Part shown: piece by piece, positions 20,971 to 32,560 of the stretch
Position numbering within the stretch: position 1 is the first letter of the stretch
How the letters are laid out: every line of letters starts with the position of its first letter
Assembly: GCA_947579605.1 (NCBI GenBank)
Contig: OX388314.1
Span: 26,422,000 to 26,485,999, forward strand
Direction: 5' to 3'
From: Athripsodes cinereus
Taxonomy: Eukaryota; Arthropoda; Insecta; Trichoptera; Leptoceridae
Length of the DNA stretch: 64,000 nt
Made by a program: the position numbers and the translations under genes
Notes under the pieces: generated by a model
Database searches by the model: none
Seen by the model: only the letters and a program-made list of their open reading frames with translations
Told to the model about the DNA's origin: nothing

Positions 20971-21707
20971 AATATTAGCAAAATTTTTGGACTTCGACGA
21001 TGAAAAGTCCACTACAAAGCATCAACAGATTTTCCCTATTTAGGTACATTATGTTGGTTACAAACTATTAGCAATAATTTTATATTTGTGTTATTTTGAC
21101 CACAAACTATTAGCAGTATTTGTGTCATGTTGACTACAAAAAATCAGTAAAAATTTTGGCGATTACAAAATATGAGATAAAGTGGAAGCAGATACTTTTC
21201 GTATTTTAATAGCGTTCCCGAGAGAAACTGAAAGAATCGACAAAGGGAGGAAATGCGTAATTTTATTTTAATTTACGCGGTAAATGTGCTTCGGTATATT
21301 TATCTCTTGGGGAAATATTGTGGGTCAGATGGGGTGTGAGTGTGTGTAGACATGTTAACAAAACAAAACCTAGATTGCATTGTTTACAAATCCTACATAA
21401 ATATTTCAGCTCGTTTGTTGTTTATATACCCTTTATAGACAGATTGATGAACACTTACAATGATTCATTTTGTAACGTCGACATGTTCAGCGTATTGCAG
21501 GATGGTTTCAGAAGAACTGCTATGCAGATCTTGGTTCAGAACTGAGTGTTTCGCCTGACCCATTCGTTGGCTTCCCTCTGTTCGACTGTCCAGTTCCTTG
21601 ACAAAACAAGTAGAAATGTCTTATATTCGAAAAATCTCCATTTTTGTAACTTTGGTATATTTATATTATGCTTTAAAAACACAACTGAAAGTGAAATACA
21701 ATATATA

Positions 21708-22995
21708 CGAGGGTGGGGTGAAAAGTTCTCGGCCTGACAATGAAAGACTGCGGTTTTCAGATTTTTTTATTTTTATTTTACTACATAATCTCCCTTGACT
21801 TCAAAACACTTGATCCAGCGTTTCTCCAACATCAGTACTCCTTCCAGGAAGTGAAAGTCTGGAAGGTTGCGAAAATATTTATCTACAGCCCTTTCAACTT
21901 CTTCATTGGATACGAAGAGCTTCCCAGAAACAAATTTCTTGAAGTTTGGGAACCAAGAAGTCTGAGGGTCCCAAATCAGGAGAATAGGGGGGATGGACGA
22001 GCAAGTCATACCCCAAATCTTGCAGTTTTCCCATCGCCAACACAGTCTTGTGTACGGGTGCGTTGTCTTGGTGAGAGATGATTTTTGTTTCTTCATACCA
22101 GGTCTCTTTTCGCGAATTTCGCCATCCAGATTGGTTAAAAAGTTTGGAGTAATATTTGTTTGTGATTGTTCTAACTTTTGCAAGGTTATCAATTACCAGG
22201 ATACCTTTTTCATCCCTAAACACGCTAGCCATGACCTTTCCAGCAGATGAAATCGACTTCGCTTTCTTTGGAGCTGAACCAGCTTCCACCCATTGCTTGG
22301 ACTGCTGTTTTGTTTCTGAAGTCTAGTGGTGGACCCATGTCTTATCCATGGTGACAAATCACCGCACAAAATTGGTCGGATCCCTATTCTATCGGTCCAA
22401 AAATTGCTGCGAAAATCATTTGCGAATTTGTTTTTGAACGGCATTCAACAAATGCGGCACCCTTTTCGCGCGGAGCTTTTTCATCCCTTATTCTTTGAGC
22501 AAAATGTTTCCGACCCTTTTTTTCGATATCCCTACAGCTTCAGCTATCTCATGCACCTCAGTTGCCTGTCGGCCAACACGGAATCATGAACTTTTTCGAT
22601 GGTTTCCGATATGGCTATGGTTTTTGGCCATCCTTCACATGGGTCATCTTCGAGGGGTGTGCGACCACCTTTAAATTCAGCTGCCCATTTTTTAACGGTT
22701 GACATTTGAGGAGCAGAGTCCTCGTAAACTTTTGTCAACTTTGGATGAATTTCTGTAGGGGTTAATCCATCTAAAACGAAGAACTTTATGACCGCACGAT
22801 ACTCAAATTTATTCATTTTCATGAAAAACAAGCAAGACGTCGACTGCAAAAATTCGTGTGAAGAAACTACTTAAGAGAACAAGTTGAAATTTGTCATATG
22901 AACTAATGACACATGCACCCAGGTAAGGAATTCAATTTTTTGCTGATTGGAGTAACATCTCTGTGTCAGGCCGAGAACTTTTCACCCCACCCTCG
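21708..22995 (-). mobile_element. Mariner-type DNA transposon, decayed, with 32 bp terminal inverted repeats
   Basis: Terminal inverted repeats of 32 bp begin CGAGGGTGGGGTGAAAAGTT at 21708 and are repeated exactly in inverse at 22964-22995. TA flanks both ends. The length of 1288 bp is typical of a mariner. The transposase lies on the minus strand and is broken (see its own entry). Identical termini with a ruined gene suggest that the copy moved fairly recently or was kept mobile in trans. Confidence 0.9.
21770..22822 (-). pseudogene. Mariner transposase, broken by frameshifts and a stop
   Basis: The minus-strand reading begins near 22816 with the DNA-binding part (EYRAVIKFFVLDGLTPTEIH). It then changes frame, shows TMDKTWVHH followed by an in-frame stop where the family has an aromatic residue, and continues through KQQSKQW. 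The catalytic HQDNAPVHK is followed, with 34 residues between the aspartates, by the YSPDLGPSDF block. After another frameshift near 21960 the conserved C-terminus NEEVERAVDKYF and EGVLMLEKRW follows. All three aspartates of the DD34D triad are visible, but the protein cannot be made as one chain. Confidence 0.88.
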
Positions 22996-23152
22996 TAATA
23001 CACTGTTAGAGGCACTATGTTGTCTTTGTTCAACAGTTAATAGTAAAACAATTCGGAATATTTATTTGTGGAATTGAAAATAGGTAGGTAGGTGCATTAA
23101 TTTTTTTCCATAATTCAATATTTAATATATAAAGGGAATCGTATTTATTATC

Positions 23153-23404
23153 CCGTGGAGCACCCGGTAAAGAATTGGTCTTCCACTCTTCTGCGTAAGT
23201 TTTCGAGTGTCCTGTAAAAGGCAGGTGTTCGAAAAAATAAGACATTTTACATCTTAAATTCAGCGTTGAGGTTTGCCACCCATCCTGAATGTCTTGATTT
23301 TATACTGGCACGAGGAGGACAGTTTGCATGTTTCTTGCATGCAGCTGATCTGCTGGCTACCCCGCTTGTGGGATGTGCCGTGATGGTATAGTAGTAGTAG
23401 TAGT
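23153..23404 (+). repeat. SINE-like repeat, near full-length reference copy
   Basis: About 250 bp. It runs from CCGTGGAGCACCCGG through GTCCTGTAAAAGGCAGGTG, ACATCTTAAATTCAGCG, CATCCTGAATGTCTTGA, GCAGCTGATCTGCTGGCTAC and GTGGGATGTGCCGTGATGG to a TAGTAG microsatellite tail. There is no open reading frame and no clear tRNA-type head. Copies lie in both directions across the window. The 3' part resembles the 3' end of the LINE fragments at 38600 and 60950, as expected of a SINE using that LINE's machinery. Confidence 0.75.
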
Positions 23405-24640
23405 ATTTTTTCAAAGTTATTTGTTTGCGGAATTGAAAGAGTGGCATTGATTGTGTGTATTATCAATTAAATCAAAATAATTATTCTAAATTTTCGACTT
23501 GTTGAGTTATAGAACTGGACAATCGATTTGAAAGTTTACAAAATAGAGTGGGAGACTTATTTTTTGCCGGGTATTCCTGGATTTAAAGCCGGGTTCAAAG
23601 CTGGTCAAAATAATAAAAGGTAGGTAGGTGTACCTACGTTTGAAGGTTTTGATACTATTATTTTGATAGTGTAACTAGCTACCTTTAGTTCTAGGTGGGT
23701 TATTGTCATAGACTAACTAGACTGGTAGCTCAGTACAAATTTGTTGTCGAATTACATATGTTACAAAATGCATTCATAAATATTTGAGTCTGTTCGTATA
23801 TATGTATGTATGTCCTTAATGGACTCTGAAATAAGGAAGGACAGAAGTATAATAATGCACTCTATACGAGGTCTCAATGTCTGGGCAGGCTTTAGGCTAA
23901 AAACATTTTAAATATACTTATATATTGATAAAAATATTACAATTTTAATTAGATTTGTTTGTCAATTAATAATAATAGCTGTTTCACTACGTAACATTAT
24001 GATAGTAATGGTCGCTTTTCTACTAATGCCGAAGTAGGTATAAGACATCTTTTACATCTGAAACTCATAAAAAAGATCTTTACACACCTTTGCAAATAAA
24101 ATAAATAATGAATGTCCTTCCAGTCTGAAACACAAAAGATATTCCGAGCTATATAATATAAAAGTACCTATATGAGCGTAATATAAAAAAAAACTATGGT
24201 GATTGTTGTAAAAAGTGCACTTCTAATATATGAACCATCAATATAATTCTGAATCAACAGTAACATACTTTTATTAATGCATCTACAACGGGAGACTCGA
24301 GGGAGATAATTATTATGAACGTAGCTTTTTGAACCAACGTTCTTTTAAGACTGTTTGAAATAATGAAATTACATTGGTCGCATTACCAATGTTTTCTTTG
24401 AATTTCTAGTCTATATTATTAAAGGTCGTTGGTTGTTATATGTAGATTTATAGCTGATACATTTCTACATACATTACTGTGTAGATATATTAGTATCTAT
24501 CGCATTGTGCTGCGGGCTTCATTGTGTTACAGACAGACGGATGGACGGATAAAGATAGAAACAATGTTATTATTGGCGCTACCGTACAGGGGTTCTCAAC
24601 AAGTTTTATTCGTGAAGAATCTTAAAAAATAGCGACCGAA
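23405..24640. other. AT-rich intergenic DNA
   Basis: Only low-complexity sequence and undefined repeat scraps were seen, such as the GACAGACGGATGGACGG stretch near 24530. No gene. Confidence 0.45.
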
Positions 24641-25460
24641 AAAACAAATTGTCGATTAACAACAATGAATGGACTATTTTCTGCTATTTGGATGACAAAA
24701 AGAATAAGTTGGTGACTGATATTGAGTGACAAAAAATCATAGCCGAGCTGGAAAAAATAGGCGGCTGGAAATACTAAACAAGCGAATTAAAATACTGACT
24801 GAGCGACTTTACATATACTAAATTACAAAAAATACCAAGAGAAGTGTGTCAGTTCAATTTTCATTCTTAAACTTCTATTTATTTTAAATTCTGTATATTT
24901 CTATGTTTTTTTTTCAATATTTTTAAGATAAATGTTCTTTTTTATATATCAAAATATATGATTACTGAAAATTATAAAATGTTTATATGATACAGTATTG
25001 AAAGCGAATTGAAAGATCGAGTTATCGGCAGCGAGATTCGAACTTGTTATCTCCTAATTGAAAATACTACCCGAGAGCCAACTACTTTTGTTTTCACAAT
25101 ATTTTTGATTTTATAAACGGGTGATTTTAAATAAAATACAGCTCGTTTTAAATACTGTTTGTGACAGTTTTTGATTAATTTATTTGCCCCAATGCAATCA
25201 ATGTTGAAACAACTTTATTTTCCAGATATTTCAGAAGTCCAAGGACTCTTCAGGAATATAGTCCTACAAACTGTATAAGTGGTCACTTACATTAGTATTA
25301 TGTATGAGTTGGCGTTTTCAAATTGTGTCATAGCTCATATTTAGTCGCCCAGTCAGTATTTTTTTATGCTCATTTCCGTATTATTTGCAACCAATATATT
25401 TTTATTTTCTGTCATTCGTTAATTGCCGTTAATAAATTAGATTTGTCGTCTCGCTCGTAA
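24640..25460. repeat. Large degenerate inverted repeat (about 0.8 kb)
   Basis: AAAATACTGACTGAGCGACTT at about 24788 recurs inverted at about 25350-25370, and the outer flanks (ATTGTCGATTAAC near 24650 and CGTTAATTGCCGTTAATAAATT near 25420) are also roughly complementary. This suggests an old fold-back element. The ends are not well defined. Confidence 0.35.
25017..25088 (-). repeat. tRNA-like SINE head or tRNA pseudogene
   Basis: On the minus strand TTGGCTCTCGGGTAG resembles a box A, and AGTTCGAATCTC some 40 bases on is close to the box B consensus. The acceptor stem does not pair properly, so this is not called as a working tRNA. It looks like a remnant of a tRNA-derived SINE. Confidence 0.35.
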
Positions 25461-25495
25461 GTCGACATTCCAGCATCATGCCAAATTTTACAAGT

Positions 25496-25622
25496 GGGTA
25501 GCCAGCAGACGAGCCGCATGCAATAAACACTCAATCTGTCTTCTCCGTGTTTGGTAAAAGATAAAGACATTCAGGTTGAGTAGCATACCTCATCGCTGAA
25601 CTGATGATATTATTAAATGTCT
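25496..25622 (-). repeat. SINE-like repeat, partial
   Basis: It contains TAGCCAGCAGACGAGCC, GACATTCAGGTTGAGTAGC and CTCATCGCTGAACTGATG, the minus-strand middle of the family at 23153-23404. Confidence 0.55.
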
Positions 25623-26127
25623 TATTCGTGATGTATTACTTTTATTTATTTATTTATTTATTTATTCAAAATCATATACCAACATATACCTACGTGTAAT
25701 TTTACAGGACATTCGGAAACTTGCTGGAAAGATTGAGTGTTTTTTTTGGTGGCTCCTCGGAAATTAAAATCAAATCGATAGACAGTTGTGTAAATGCTTA
25801 ACAGATTTTCAGTTCCCGTATTTAAACCACATGTTGCTCATTCCTTTGTTTAATAGTGTTACACGTCATCCGTCAAACACACGGGTGGAATAATGTAATA
25901 ATAATAATAATATCCATACGTAACATTATTATTATGATAGAAGATACATCAAGTGCACACAAACAAATCCAGAGATAATCGGATTTAATGTCGGACCTGC
26001 TACAGTAGTGTACATACATATTATTAATCATATCTACGTACGATATATACACAGCTTAAACTCTTACTCTGACCACTTTCACATCCACGTTACAATAAAG
26101 TAGCATAATATACAAGGTGTATTAACT

Positions 26128-26262
26128 TATCCACCGACGGTTCTTGGTAGAAGTTCATTATAATAAGAAATTAAAATGGAACAAAATATTTAGTAAAAAC
26201 ATTACATTAGCCTAACAATGAGAACGAATGTTCTCTAAAGCGGGCTCGCAAATTAACCCAGT
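26128..26262 (+). repeat. CCGACGG-type dispersed repeat, copy 2
   Basis: Opens CCACCGACGGTTCTTGGTAG and AAGTTCATT, and closes with GCGGGCTCGCAAATTAACCC. The closing phrase recurs at 54860 and the opening one at 17823. It adjoins the LINE-like repeat at 26303. Confidence 0.55.
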
Positions 26263-26302
26263 AGTAGTGGATAATAGTAAATTTGTTTAATTTAACTTTC
26301 TT

Positions 26303-26500
26303 TCCCAAACAATCTAACACCTGGTGGAGGAGTGTCCGGGAAAACAGTATGAGAGAGGGAGACTGGACGGAGATCCTTAGAGGTGGTGCTGTGGCTTTCT
26401 GAACGGGAACCAAGGATTTGATTTGGAATGACTATTGGACGCAGAGATTTAGCTGAGAAAATCAACACAAGATGAAGCCAAACAAAAAGGAAAGTAAGTG
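26303..26500 (+). repeat. Dispersed repeat, copy 2 (partner of 690-925)
   Basis: Matches the copy at 690-925 over its length with many substitutions, and ends near GGAAAGTAAGTG. The two copies are 26 kb apart in the same orientation. Confidence 0.55.
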
Positions 26501-27712
26501 CATTTTCTTCGCCATTCCTCCCTATTTTCTGCTAGTCTCTTTTATTCTACATATTATGTTTGTGCCACAGTTCATGTCCTTCTTCACTCGATCCATATAA
26601 GTTGAAATAACTTTATTTCTCGGATATTGCAGGAGTCCAAGGACTCCTATTTATCCGTTTAGGTGACGGTTTATTGATATTTTAATTCTCTCTAGTTTAA
26701 TACCACTATGCCAGTGTTGGCATCTCCGATCCTACCACGTCAGTGGGCGAGGGACCCGGCTGATCCATATAGGTATCTCTTGGTCGGCCTCTACCATTTC
26801 TGCCTTCGGTTTTGCCCTTCGCGATGGTGATGAGCAGGCCTAGGTGCCTGATGTTGTGCGCCGGTCTTTATTTCTCCGATATTTTATAATAATGTATGTA
26901 CCTAAAGTTGTGAATGCGGATATTTTATTTATTTACAAAATGTATGTCAGCAATATGATAATATTTCATAATTTGGTATATAAACCTATAATTAAGAAAT
27001 CTCATGTCATGTTATCTCTTTCTTATGACATGAACACAATTGGGTCACAATTTTATTTTATTGACATGTTGGCTGTAATTTCATTACATTGATTGTTTTT
27101 TTTATTACTTTAAAGGTTACGATTATTTAAACTATGTTAATTTACATACCTACTACAAATTTATTATTCAATGTATTATTTATTTATTTTATTCTTCTTG
27201 CACATCATATATATATATATGGACAATTTGTAAAGCGCCGTTTACTCATAACATGACCTCAAGGGCGCCGTATATCGTATCCATCACCCGAAACTCCCAG
27301 CTAAAAGGTGTGTCTTCAGCCCTCTTTTAAAACTCTCTCCATTCACCTCCTCTCGCAGACACAGAGGCAGCTTGTTCCAACATCTGGGACCCGCAACACT
27401 AAACGTTAATCATCATAATCATAGTTAATCATCATACATATGTATAACAAAATCAACAAAGCAGTTTACATAAAAAAATAATGTGATGATATGCAGTGGC
27501 GAGATTATCACTTTATAGTGATTTCTTCCATCTAACCACTATGTACAATGTACATGTACAGAGGGCGACTTACATAAATCTACAAATGAGTACTGCAGGA
27601 TTTAGGAACTAAGTGATTGATGTAACTTATATATAAATGTATTAATATAATAGCTTTAAGTTATTCCGTTGAGTCCTCAACGACAAAGTATAGTTCTCCC
27701 ACTGTTTTCTGT
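26501..27712. other. Intergenic DNA with repeat debris
   Basis: At about 26700-26860 is a more GC-rich unclassified stretch. At about 27180-27560 are pieces shared with 19335-19560 (ATTCTTCTTGCACATCAT, TTATAGTGATTTCTTCCATC). A short ATATAT run lies near 27212. No gene was seen. Confidence 0.4.
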
Positions 27713-28257
27713 AATGGGGTGTTCACATTTGGCGATATCGCCAGGCGAATTTCAAAATATATCGCCAGGCGAAAAAACAAAATTCGTCGGACATCTATTG
27801 ATCGTCACACCTGTTCACACAGTCCACCAATATAGAAACGATCTGTCAGATGCGCTTTAATTTTGACACTGTTTTCAAAATGGCGGACGTCGAGATGGAG
27901 ATCGCGAAGTGTTTATTTTTAGTCGAAAATGTTATGTAGTAGAGGTTATAAGGCGCCTTTTAATTAAGGAAAAAACGCCACAAACCAACAATAAAGATAA
28001 CAGCTGTCACGAAGCGGGAAACATTATAAAATTTATAGGTTATAAAGTTTTTACCATAGATACGAACGCCGCGCACATCTGCGCATGCGCAAATCGTTCA
28101 ATCGGCCGAAAAAGTTGGAAGGTGGTCAACTCGAGACGATATCGTTTCTAATGGTTTTTATCGTTTCAGGATAGCTGTCATTTTGTTCACACGGTTCAAA
28201 TGGCTGGCGATATTTTGGTGCCCTGGCGATATTCGCCAAAGTGAGAACACCACATAA
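27713..28257. mobile_element. PIF/Harbinger-like non-autonomous element, copy A
   Basis: Ends are TGGGGTGTTCACATTTGGCG at the left and, reverse complemented, TGTGGTGTTCTCACTTTGGCG at the right. TAA flanks both sides (27710-27712 and 28254-28256 by my placement), as for TWA-inserting PIF/Harbinger elements. The body is CpG-rich relative to its surroundings. It contains a perfect TGCGCATGCGCA palindrome and a short ATG-led frame (AAAATGGCGGACGTCGAG). It matches 41634-42186 over its whole length at roughly 90-95 percent identity by eye. Confidence 0.75.
28080..28091. promoter_or_regulatory. NRF1/Ewg-type palindrome inside copy A
   Basis: TGCGCATGCGCA is a perfect match to the consensus bound by vertebrate NRF1 and its fly orthologue Erect wing. 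The other copy has TGCGCATGCGCG at 41994-42005. Being kept in both copies may simply reflect common descent. Confidence 0.35.
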
Positions 28258-28550
28258 GTTTTGTAGTATTCCGTGAAGGGCTAAATTCGATAAACATCAT
28301 GTTTAATGAGCCACTCAGACATTAGCCAACTATAGACGATGATACACGATGCTTTCGAGTTGTTGTCGGTTTTTCTAGATACACCAAAAAGATGCATAAT
28401 ATATCAATCTCTTTTACTACTTACCTCTATCTCGTTTGGGCTGTCGATTATCCCCATTTCAATGATTTTTTCACTACGTCGAATTCGATCAAATGTAAAA
28501 TAAACATTGCAGCCATGAAGTTATTTTTTATGACACGGAGAAGAAAACTT

Positions 28551-28618
28551 GCATATCATTATGTTCATTACAGGCAGTTACGTTGTTCCCACTTGTGGGA
28601 GAAGCTGTGATGGTATGG
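28551..28618 (+). repeat. SINE-like repeat, 3' scrap
   Basis: ACAGGCAGTTACGTTG, then CCCACTTGTGGGAGAAGC, TGTGATGGTATGG: the 3' part of the SINE-like family. Confidence 0.4.
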
Positions 28619-29149
28619 ATAAATACAGAAAATAAATATTCAATTTAATTTTTTTAATTATTGGTGTATCTGATACGATTATAGCTTTATTAATATTTGG
28701 TTCGGAATATTAACATTTGCAGTGGTCGACTTTGGCTTCAAAGGAGAATTTTAATTCAACAAAATTTGCTCAGCATAGTGTGACATAAAAAAGATGAGCA
28801 GGCCTATCATCTGACTTGCTCTATTAGTGGATAGATATTGTATGATCATACTTGTTGCGAATTCACTATAACGAGCTCAAAAATTAATTAACAAAGAGGA
28901 CGAGCCAATAATAATTTTATCTAATAGATAAATTATTGAAACAAAATTATATGTAGTAATGTACTTATATAAATAATGTAATGATTTATGACATACATAA
29001 TATTATCAAATAATAGTTAGAATGAGAGTATTCACCTCTTTATGTTATTTTATTAGGACACAATGTTATCCCAATAACTCGGCTTTGGCATGAGTCGGAT
29101 TGAAATAATAATAAGTTACCAACTCACTTAGTAACAACACAGTGTGGTC

Positions 29150-29730
29150 AAGTTCAAGGTTTACTTACAAATTTCAACAGACTTTTATGAGGCTGTGAAT
29201 GTCTGATGGTTTATTCGACTCCGTTTGAAGGATTATCCATCTCAAGGGCGCGAGAAACTCTGCTGGTAGTGCGATGTCCTCAGTTTGCTCCTAAACGTTG
29301 ATATTGGTTGATTTTTACGGAGATCCTCCGGGAGTACATTCCAATTGACGGGTCCAGCACGTCGTAAAAGCACGACTTTTTGGCTTTGTTAATCTCGTCC
29401 AGAATGTTGATGGATGCTTTTGTTGAGCTTAGCAGTCTACTTGCAGGTATTTTGAAAAAACAGAGCTCAGAAAGTGACTGAAATGCCACATTATTCAACA
29501 CCTTGTAGATCATTACGCATAGTTTTTTATCAGACTTTTTCACCCATTATCAACCAATGCTACTTTTCCAGCAAAGTTGCATGCGACAGCCTTTATCCTC
29601 ACGAAAAATGAGCCGTACAGCACCAATGAGCGCCATTTGTAGCCGGTTCAGTTGGATCTGCGACATTCCTAGATAGAGTGTGCTGCAGTAGTCTAGTCTA
29701 GAGACAATAAATTCGAAAGTTAAGGTTTTT
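29150..29730 (-). pseudogene. L2/CR1-type LINE reverse transcriptase, C-terminal fragment
   Basis: On the minus strand from about 29710 the sequence reads SRLDYCSTLYLGMSQIQLNR and continues LQMALIGAVRLIF. This is the well-known end of reverse transcriptases of the L2/CR1 type, where family members show SRLDYCN and LQRVQNAAARLI. Downstream comes an 87-codon open stretch (29280-29543) with SDKKLCVMIYKVLN. The fragment lacks the catalytic domain and its frame is broken by at least one stop. Confidence 0.7.
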
Positions 29731-30146
29731 GTGTTATCAGGTGTGAAGTTTATGGCGTTATAGGGTCGTTATTTCTTCTGGATTTTTAGATTTATGTTGG
29801 TCGTATTTCTCATTCTTTCAAACATTGAATTACTCGGAGATTGAAATATTGATGGAATCAAAATATCGACTCTTGATTTTAGATTTTTAGGTCCTTAGCT
29901 CACATACTATTGGAAATAGTTTCAATAGATAAAAATTAAAAATGCTTCCATTTATAGCGCCAGATAAAACAACATCTATTGTAAAAATTGAGATTTATGT
30001 GTTTGAGGAAATTGATATTAAATATTCATATTAAAACACTCGTGAATTAAATACACATTTCGTCGTGTTAGCACAAACAGAAATACGAATTAATAAATCT
30101 CAAATTTCAAAATAAACAAAGTTTACTGCAGTAAAATAATAATAAA

Positions 30147-30827
30147 ATGTTGCAAAACAGATCATATTTTTGCACGAGTGTATTCGTTTCGGTATTTACT
30201 TTTACAATATTGTTGGCAAACGTCCATCAGATCGATGGTTTACAAGTTTTGAATATGGGCGGAAAGTTAAAAGTAACAATTTACATAACAAGTCTTTGTC
30301 AAGATACAAAGAAGTTCCTCTTGCAAAACTTTATACCGGCGTACAGGGAGAACAACTTGCAAGATTATTTACAAGTCAACTTTGTACACTGGGGGAAGAC
30401 AAAAAGAAGAGGAGAAAACACTTTAGTTTGTCAATTTGGTGAAGCGGATTGTATGGCTAATAAGATACAATCATGTGCACTGCACTTACTGGGAGCTGAT
30501 CAAGAGAAACATCTACAATATCTTGAATGTGAATTTGTTAATATGCTATCGACCAAAGGTATTTTACAATGTGCTGACGAAGTGGGATTATCAGCTGATT
30601 CTGTCAGTATATGTTACGGCTCAAGATTGGGACATGAGTTGGAGCGGAGGAATGAAATTGTTACTTCTAATATTCCTTTGAATTTTGTTCCAACTATAGT
30701 ATTTAATGATCAATATGACCAACGGCTGCAGGACGAAGCATTTGCTGATTTTAAAGGAACTGTTTGCAATTTATTGAGAGCTACCTTTCCTGGAGTATGC
30801 GGAGCAGCGTTGACGTATTTAGTTTGA
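30147..30827 (+). CDS. GILT-like secreted protein 1, active site CQDT
   Basis: 226 residues in a single exon, with a long hydrophobic signal region (about residues 8-25). It belongs to the gamma-interferon-inducible lysosomal thiol reductase family: TIYITSLCQDT at the start of the thioredoxin-like fold, then VHWGK, the family signature CQFGEADCMANKIQSC (about 95-110), LECEF, and NFVPTIVFND before the C-terminal helix. The redox motif should be CXXC. Here it is C51-Q-D-T54, so the resolving cysteine is lost. It is the only family copy here on the plus strand and the most diverged (HWGK in place of PWGK). Classical members reduce disulphides in lysosomes. This one probably cannot run the normal two-cysteine cycle. 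Confidence 0.88.
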   Translation: MLQNRSYFCTSVFVSVFTFTILLANVHQIDGLQVLNMGGKLKVTIYITSLCQDTKKFLLQNFIPAYRENNLQDYLQVNFVHWGKTKRRGENTLVCQFGEADCMANKIQSCALHLLGADQEKHLQYLECEFVNMLSTKGILQCADEVGLSADSVSICYGSRLGHELERRNEIVTSNIPLNFVPTIVFNDQYDQRLQDEAFADFKGTVCNLLRATFPGVCGAALTYLV

Positions 30828-31627
30828 TTTAATTTAATTTGATTTGATTTAACTTAATACCGAACATTATTTTGTATATTTTTTTTATTCATCACACATT
30901 TATAGATTTAGCCTTTGACATGTTAATAAAAAATCATATAAAAATACTACAAAATAGAAGAGAAAAAGTGTTTATAACATTAATGTTATCATAAACATAA
31001 ACAGAGCACTTCAGGTCAGTAAGTAATTTAAATGTAATCGATGGTAAATTAAATGTATTATTATGTACTGGGTAATTTAAATTAGATTAATTTTAGTACT
31101 TTTTAATACTTATTTTGTATTTTCAAGAAAAGTCATGGAGGTAAAACTTGTGAGATAATAATTACGACGTAAGTCAAGTAAAAATATTCAAATAAGGTCA
31201 TTGTAAATTATGAAATAAATTGAAAAATTGCATAAAAAGATTTCATCTCAGGTGAAATGTGGTCAATATTAATATTATAGTATGACAAGATGTTAGGCTT
31301 AAAAACTACAATAATCAGTAAAACATAGAATAAATATAGGAATATTATGATCTACGAGTTACCCAATGTCATTTTTATATCTGATTATATGTACCTAGTG
31401 TTAATTTTGATAAGTTTTTAATCTGTATAAATAACTTTATTCATCGCACAAAATAAATTATACTTTTTCCATTTCGCTAAAAGTTTAATTTAATTTTCTT
31501 TCAGAGATTTTCTGATGAAACTATTAAATCAATTTTTCGATAAATTGATAGTATTTTTTATTTATGATTTCTTTCAAATCATCCTTCTTCTTTTCTTGTT
31601 GTCCTCAAATATAATCTTCAAATCTTT
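30828..31627. other. AT-rich DNA downstream of GILT-like 1
   Basis: Likely holds the 3' UTR at the start. Nothing else was seen. TTTGATTTAATT-type low-complexity repeats follow the stop. Confidence 0.4.
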
Positions 31628-31855
31628 CAAATTTGTGCTAATAAATTAGAGCTAATAAGAAACTTCAAATTTGTGCTAATAAATTAGAGCTAATCAGAAA
31701 CTTCAAATTTGTGCTTATAAATTAGAGCTAATCAGAAACTTCAAATTTGTGCTAATAAATTAGAGCTAATCAGAAACTTCAAATTTGTGCTAATAAATTA
31801 GAGATAATCAGAAACTTCAAATTTGTGCTTATAAATTAGAGCTAATCAGAAACTT
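31628..31855. repeat. Minisatellite, 38 bp unit, six copies
   Basis: Six head-to-tail units at an exact 38 bp spacing (starts at 31628, 31666, 31704, 31742, 31780 and 31818). The unit reads CAAATTTGTGCTAATAAATT, then AGAGCTAATCAGAAACTT. The units differ at only one or two positions (GCTTATAA or GCTAATAA, AGAGATAA or AGAGCTAA). The GCTTATAA variant is in units 3 and 6, hinting at a block duplication. Confidence 0.92.
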
Positions 31856-32009
31856 CAAAATCATGTAGGTATGGCGTTATTCGTATCGTTTTTGGGACGC
31901 TATCATATGGATATCATGTTCAGTTTACAGGAAAAGAGATAAGGAACTATTGTTGGTGATATTTGACATTAATATTTGATCTTAGTTCAGAGTAACAACG
32001 TTGGAGGGA

Positions 32010-32560
32010 ATGGACTTTGAAAGAATGAGGAATATACCGCATTAATTATTGAAAATGAGGAGTGTAAGAAAGCTGAAAATCCGAGAACCACGTGGTCAAT
32101 TGACTTTTGTTGGGCATTGAACTATAAGTTATAGATTAGTAATGCAGTACTAATATTCTCAGAAAACTGTTGCAAAACTAATAATAGTTATTATATACAT
32201 ACGAAAATATTAAAATGGTCTAGGAATTGAATGTACGTATGTGTGTGTGCTGTTGAGTGCATTGGAAGTGCCTGTTACTTAATATTGTCACGATTTGCCA
32301 AAATGCATTTTGGATATATTTTGTTTGCTTATAATATACTAAAACTCTTAGTATCAAATACTTTATCTGTTTGTGCCCTAAGGGCTCAAATCACTCGAAA
32401 ACGGGTGGATAGCCGAGAAAAATAATACCTACGAAAATGCATGAATGTTGACGAATGAAATAAATAATTATGTAAAGATAGACCAAAATGTCGTTCATTC
32501 TCGTTGCCTACACCACTTGGGATACGGTGTATGAGGGTAGTATAGTATAGTATTTTAATT
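32010..32560 (+). repeat. Degenerate LINE 3' fragment with TATAG tail
   Basis: The phrases AAAATCCGAGAACCACGTGG near 32077, GATAGACCAAAATG near 32480, and ACACCACTTGGGATACGGTG, then GAGGGTAGTATAGTATAG match the better copies at 38570 and 60650-60990. Its coding frame is lost. It ends in TATAG repeats. Confidence 0.55.

Noticed and set aside
25017..25088. Functional tRNA gene on the minus strand
   Set aside because: Only the internal boxes are good. The stems do not form.
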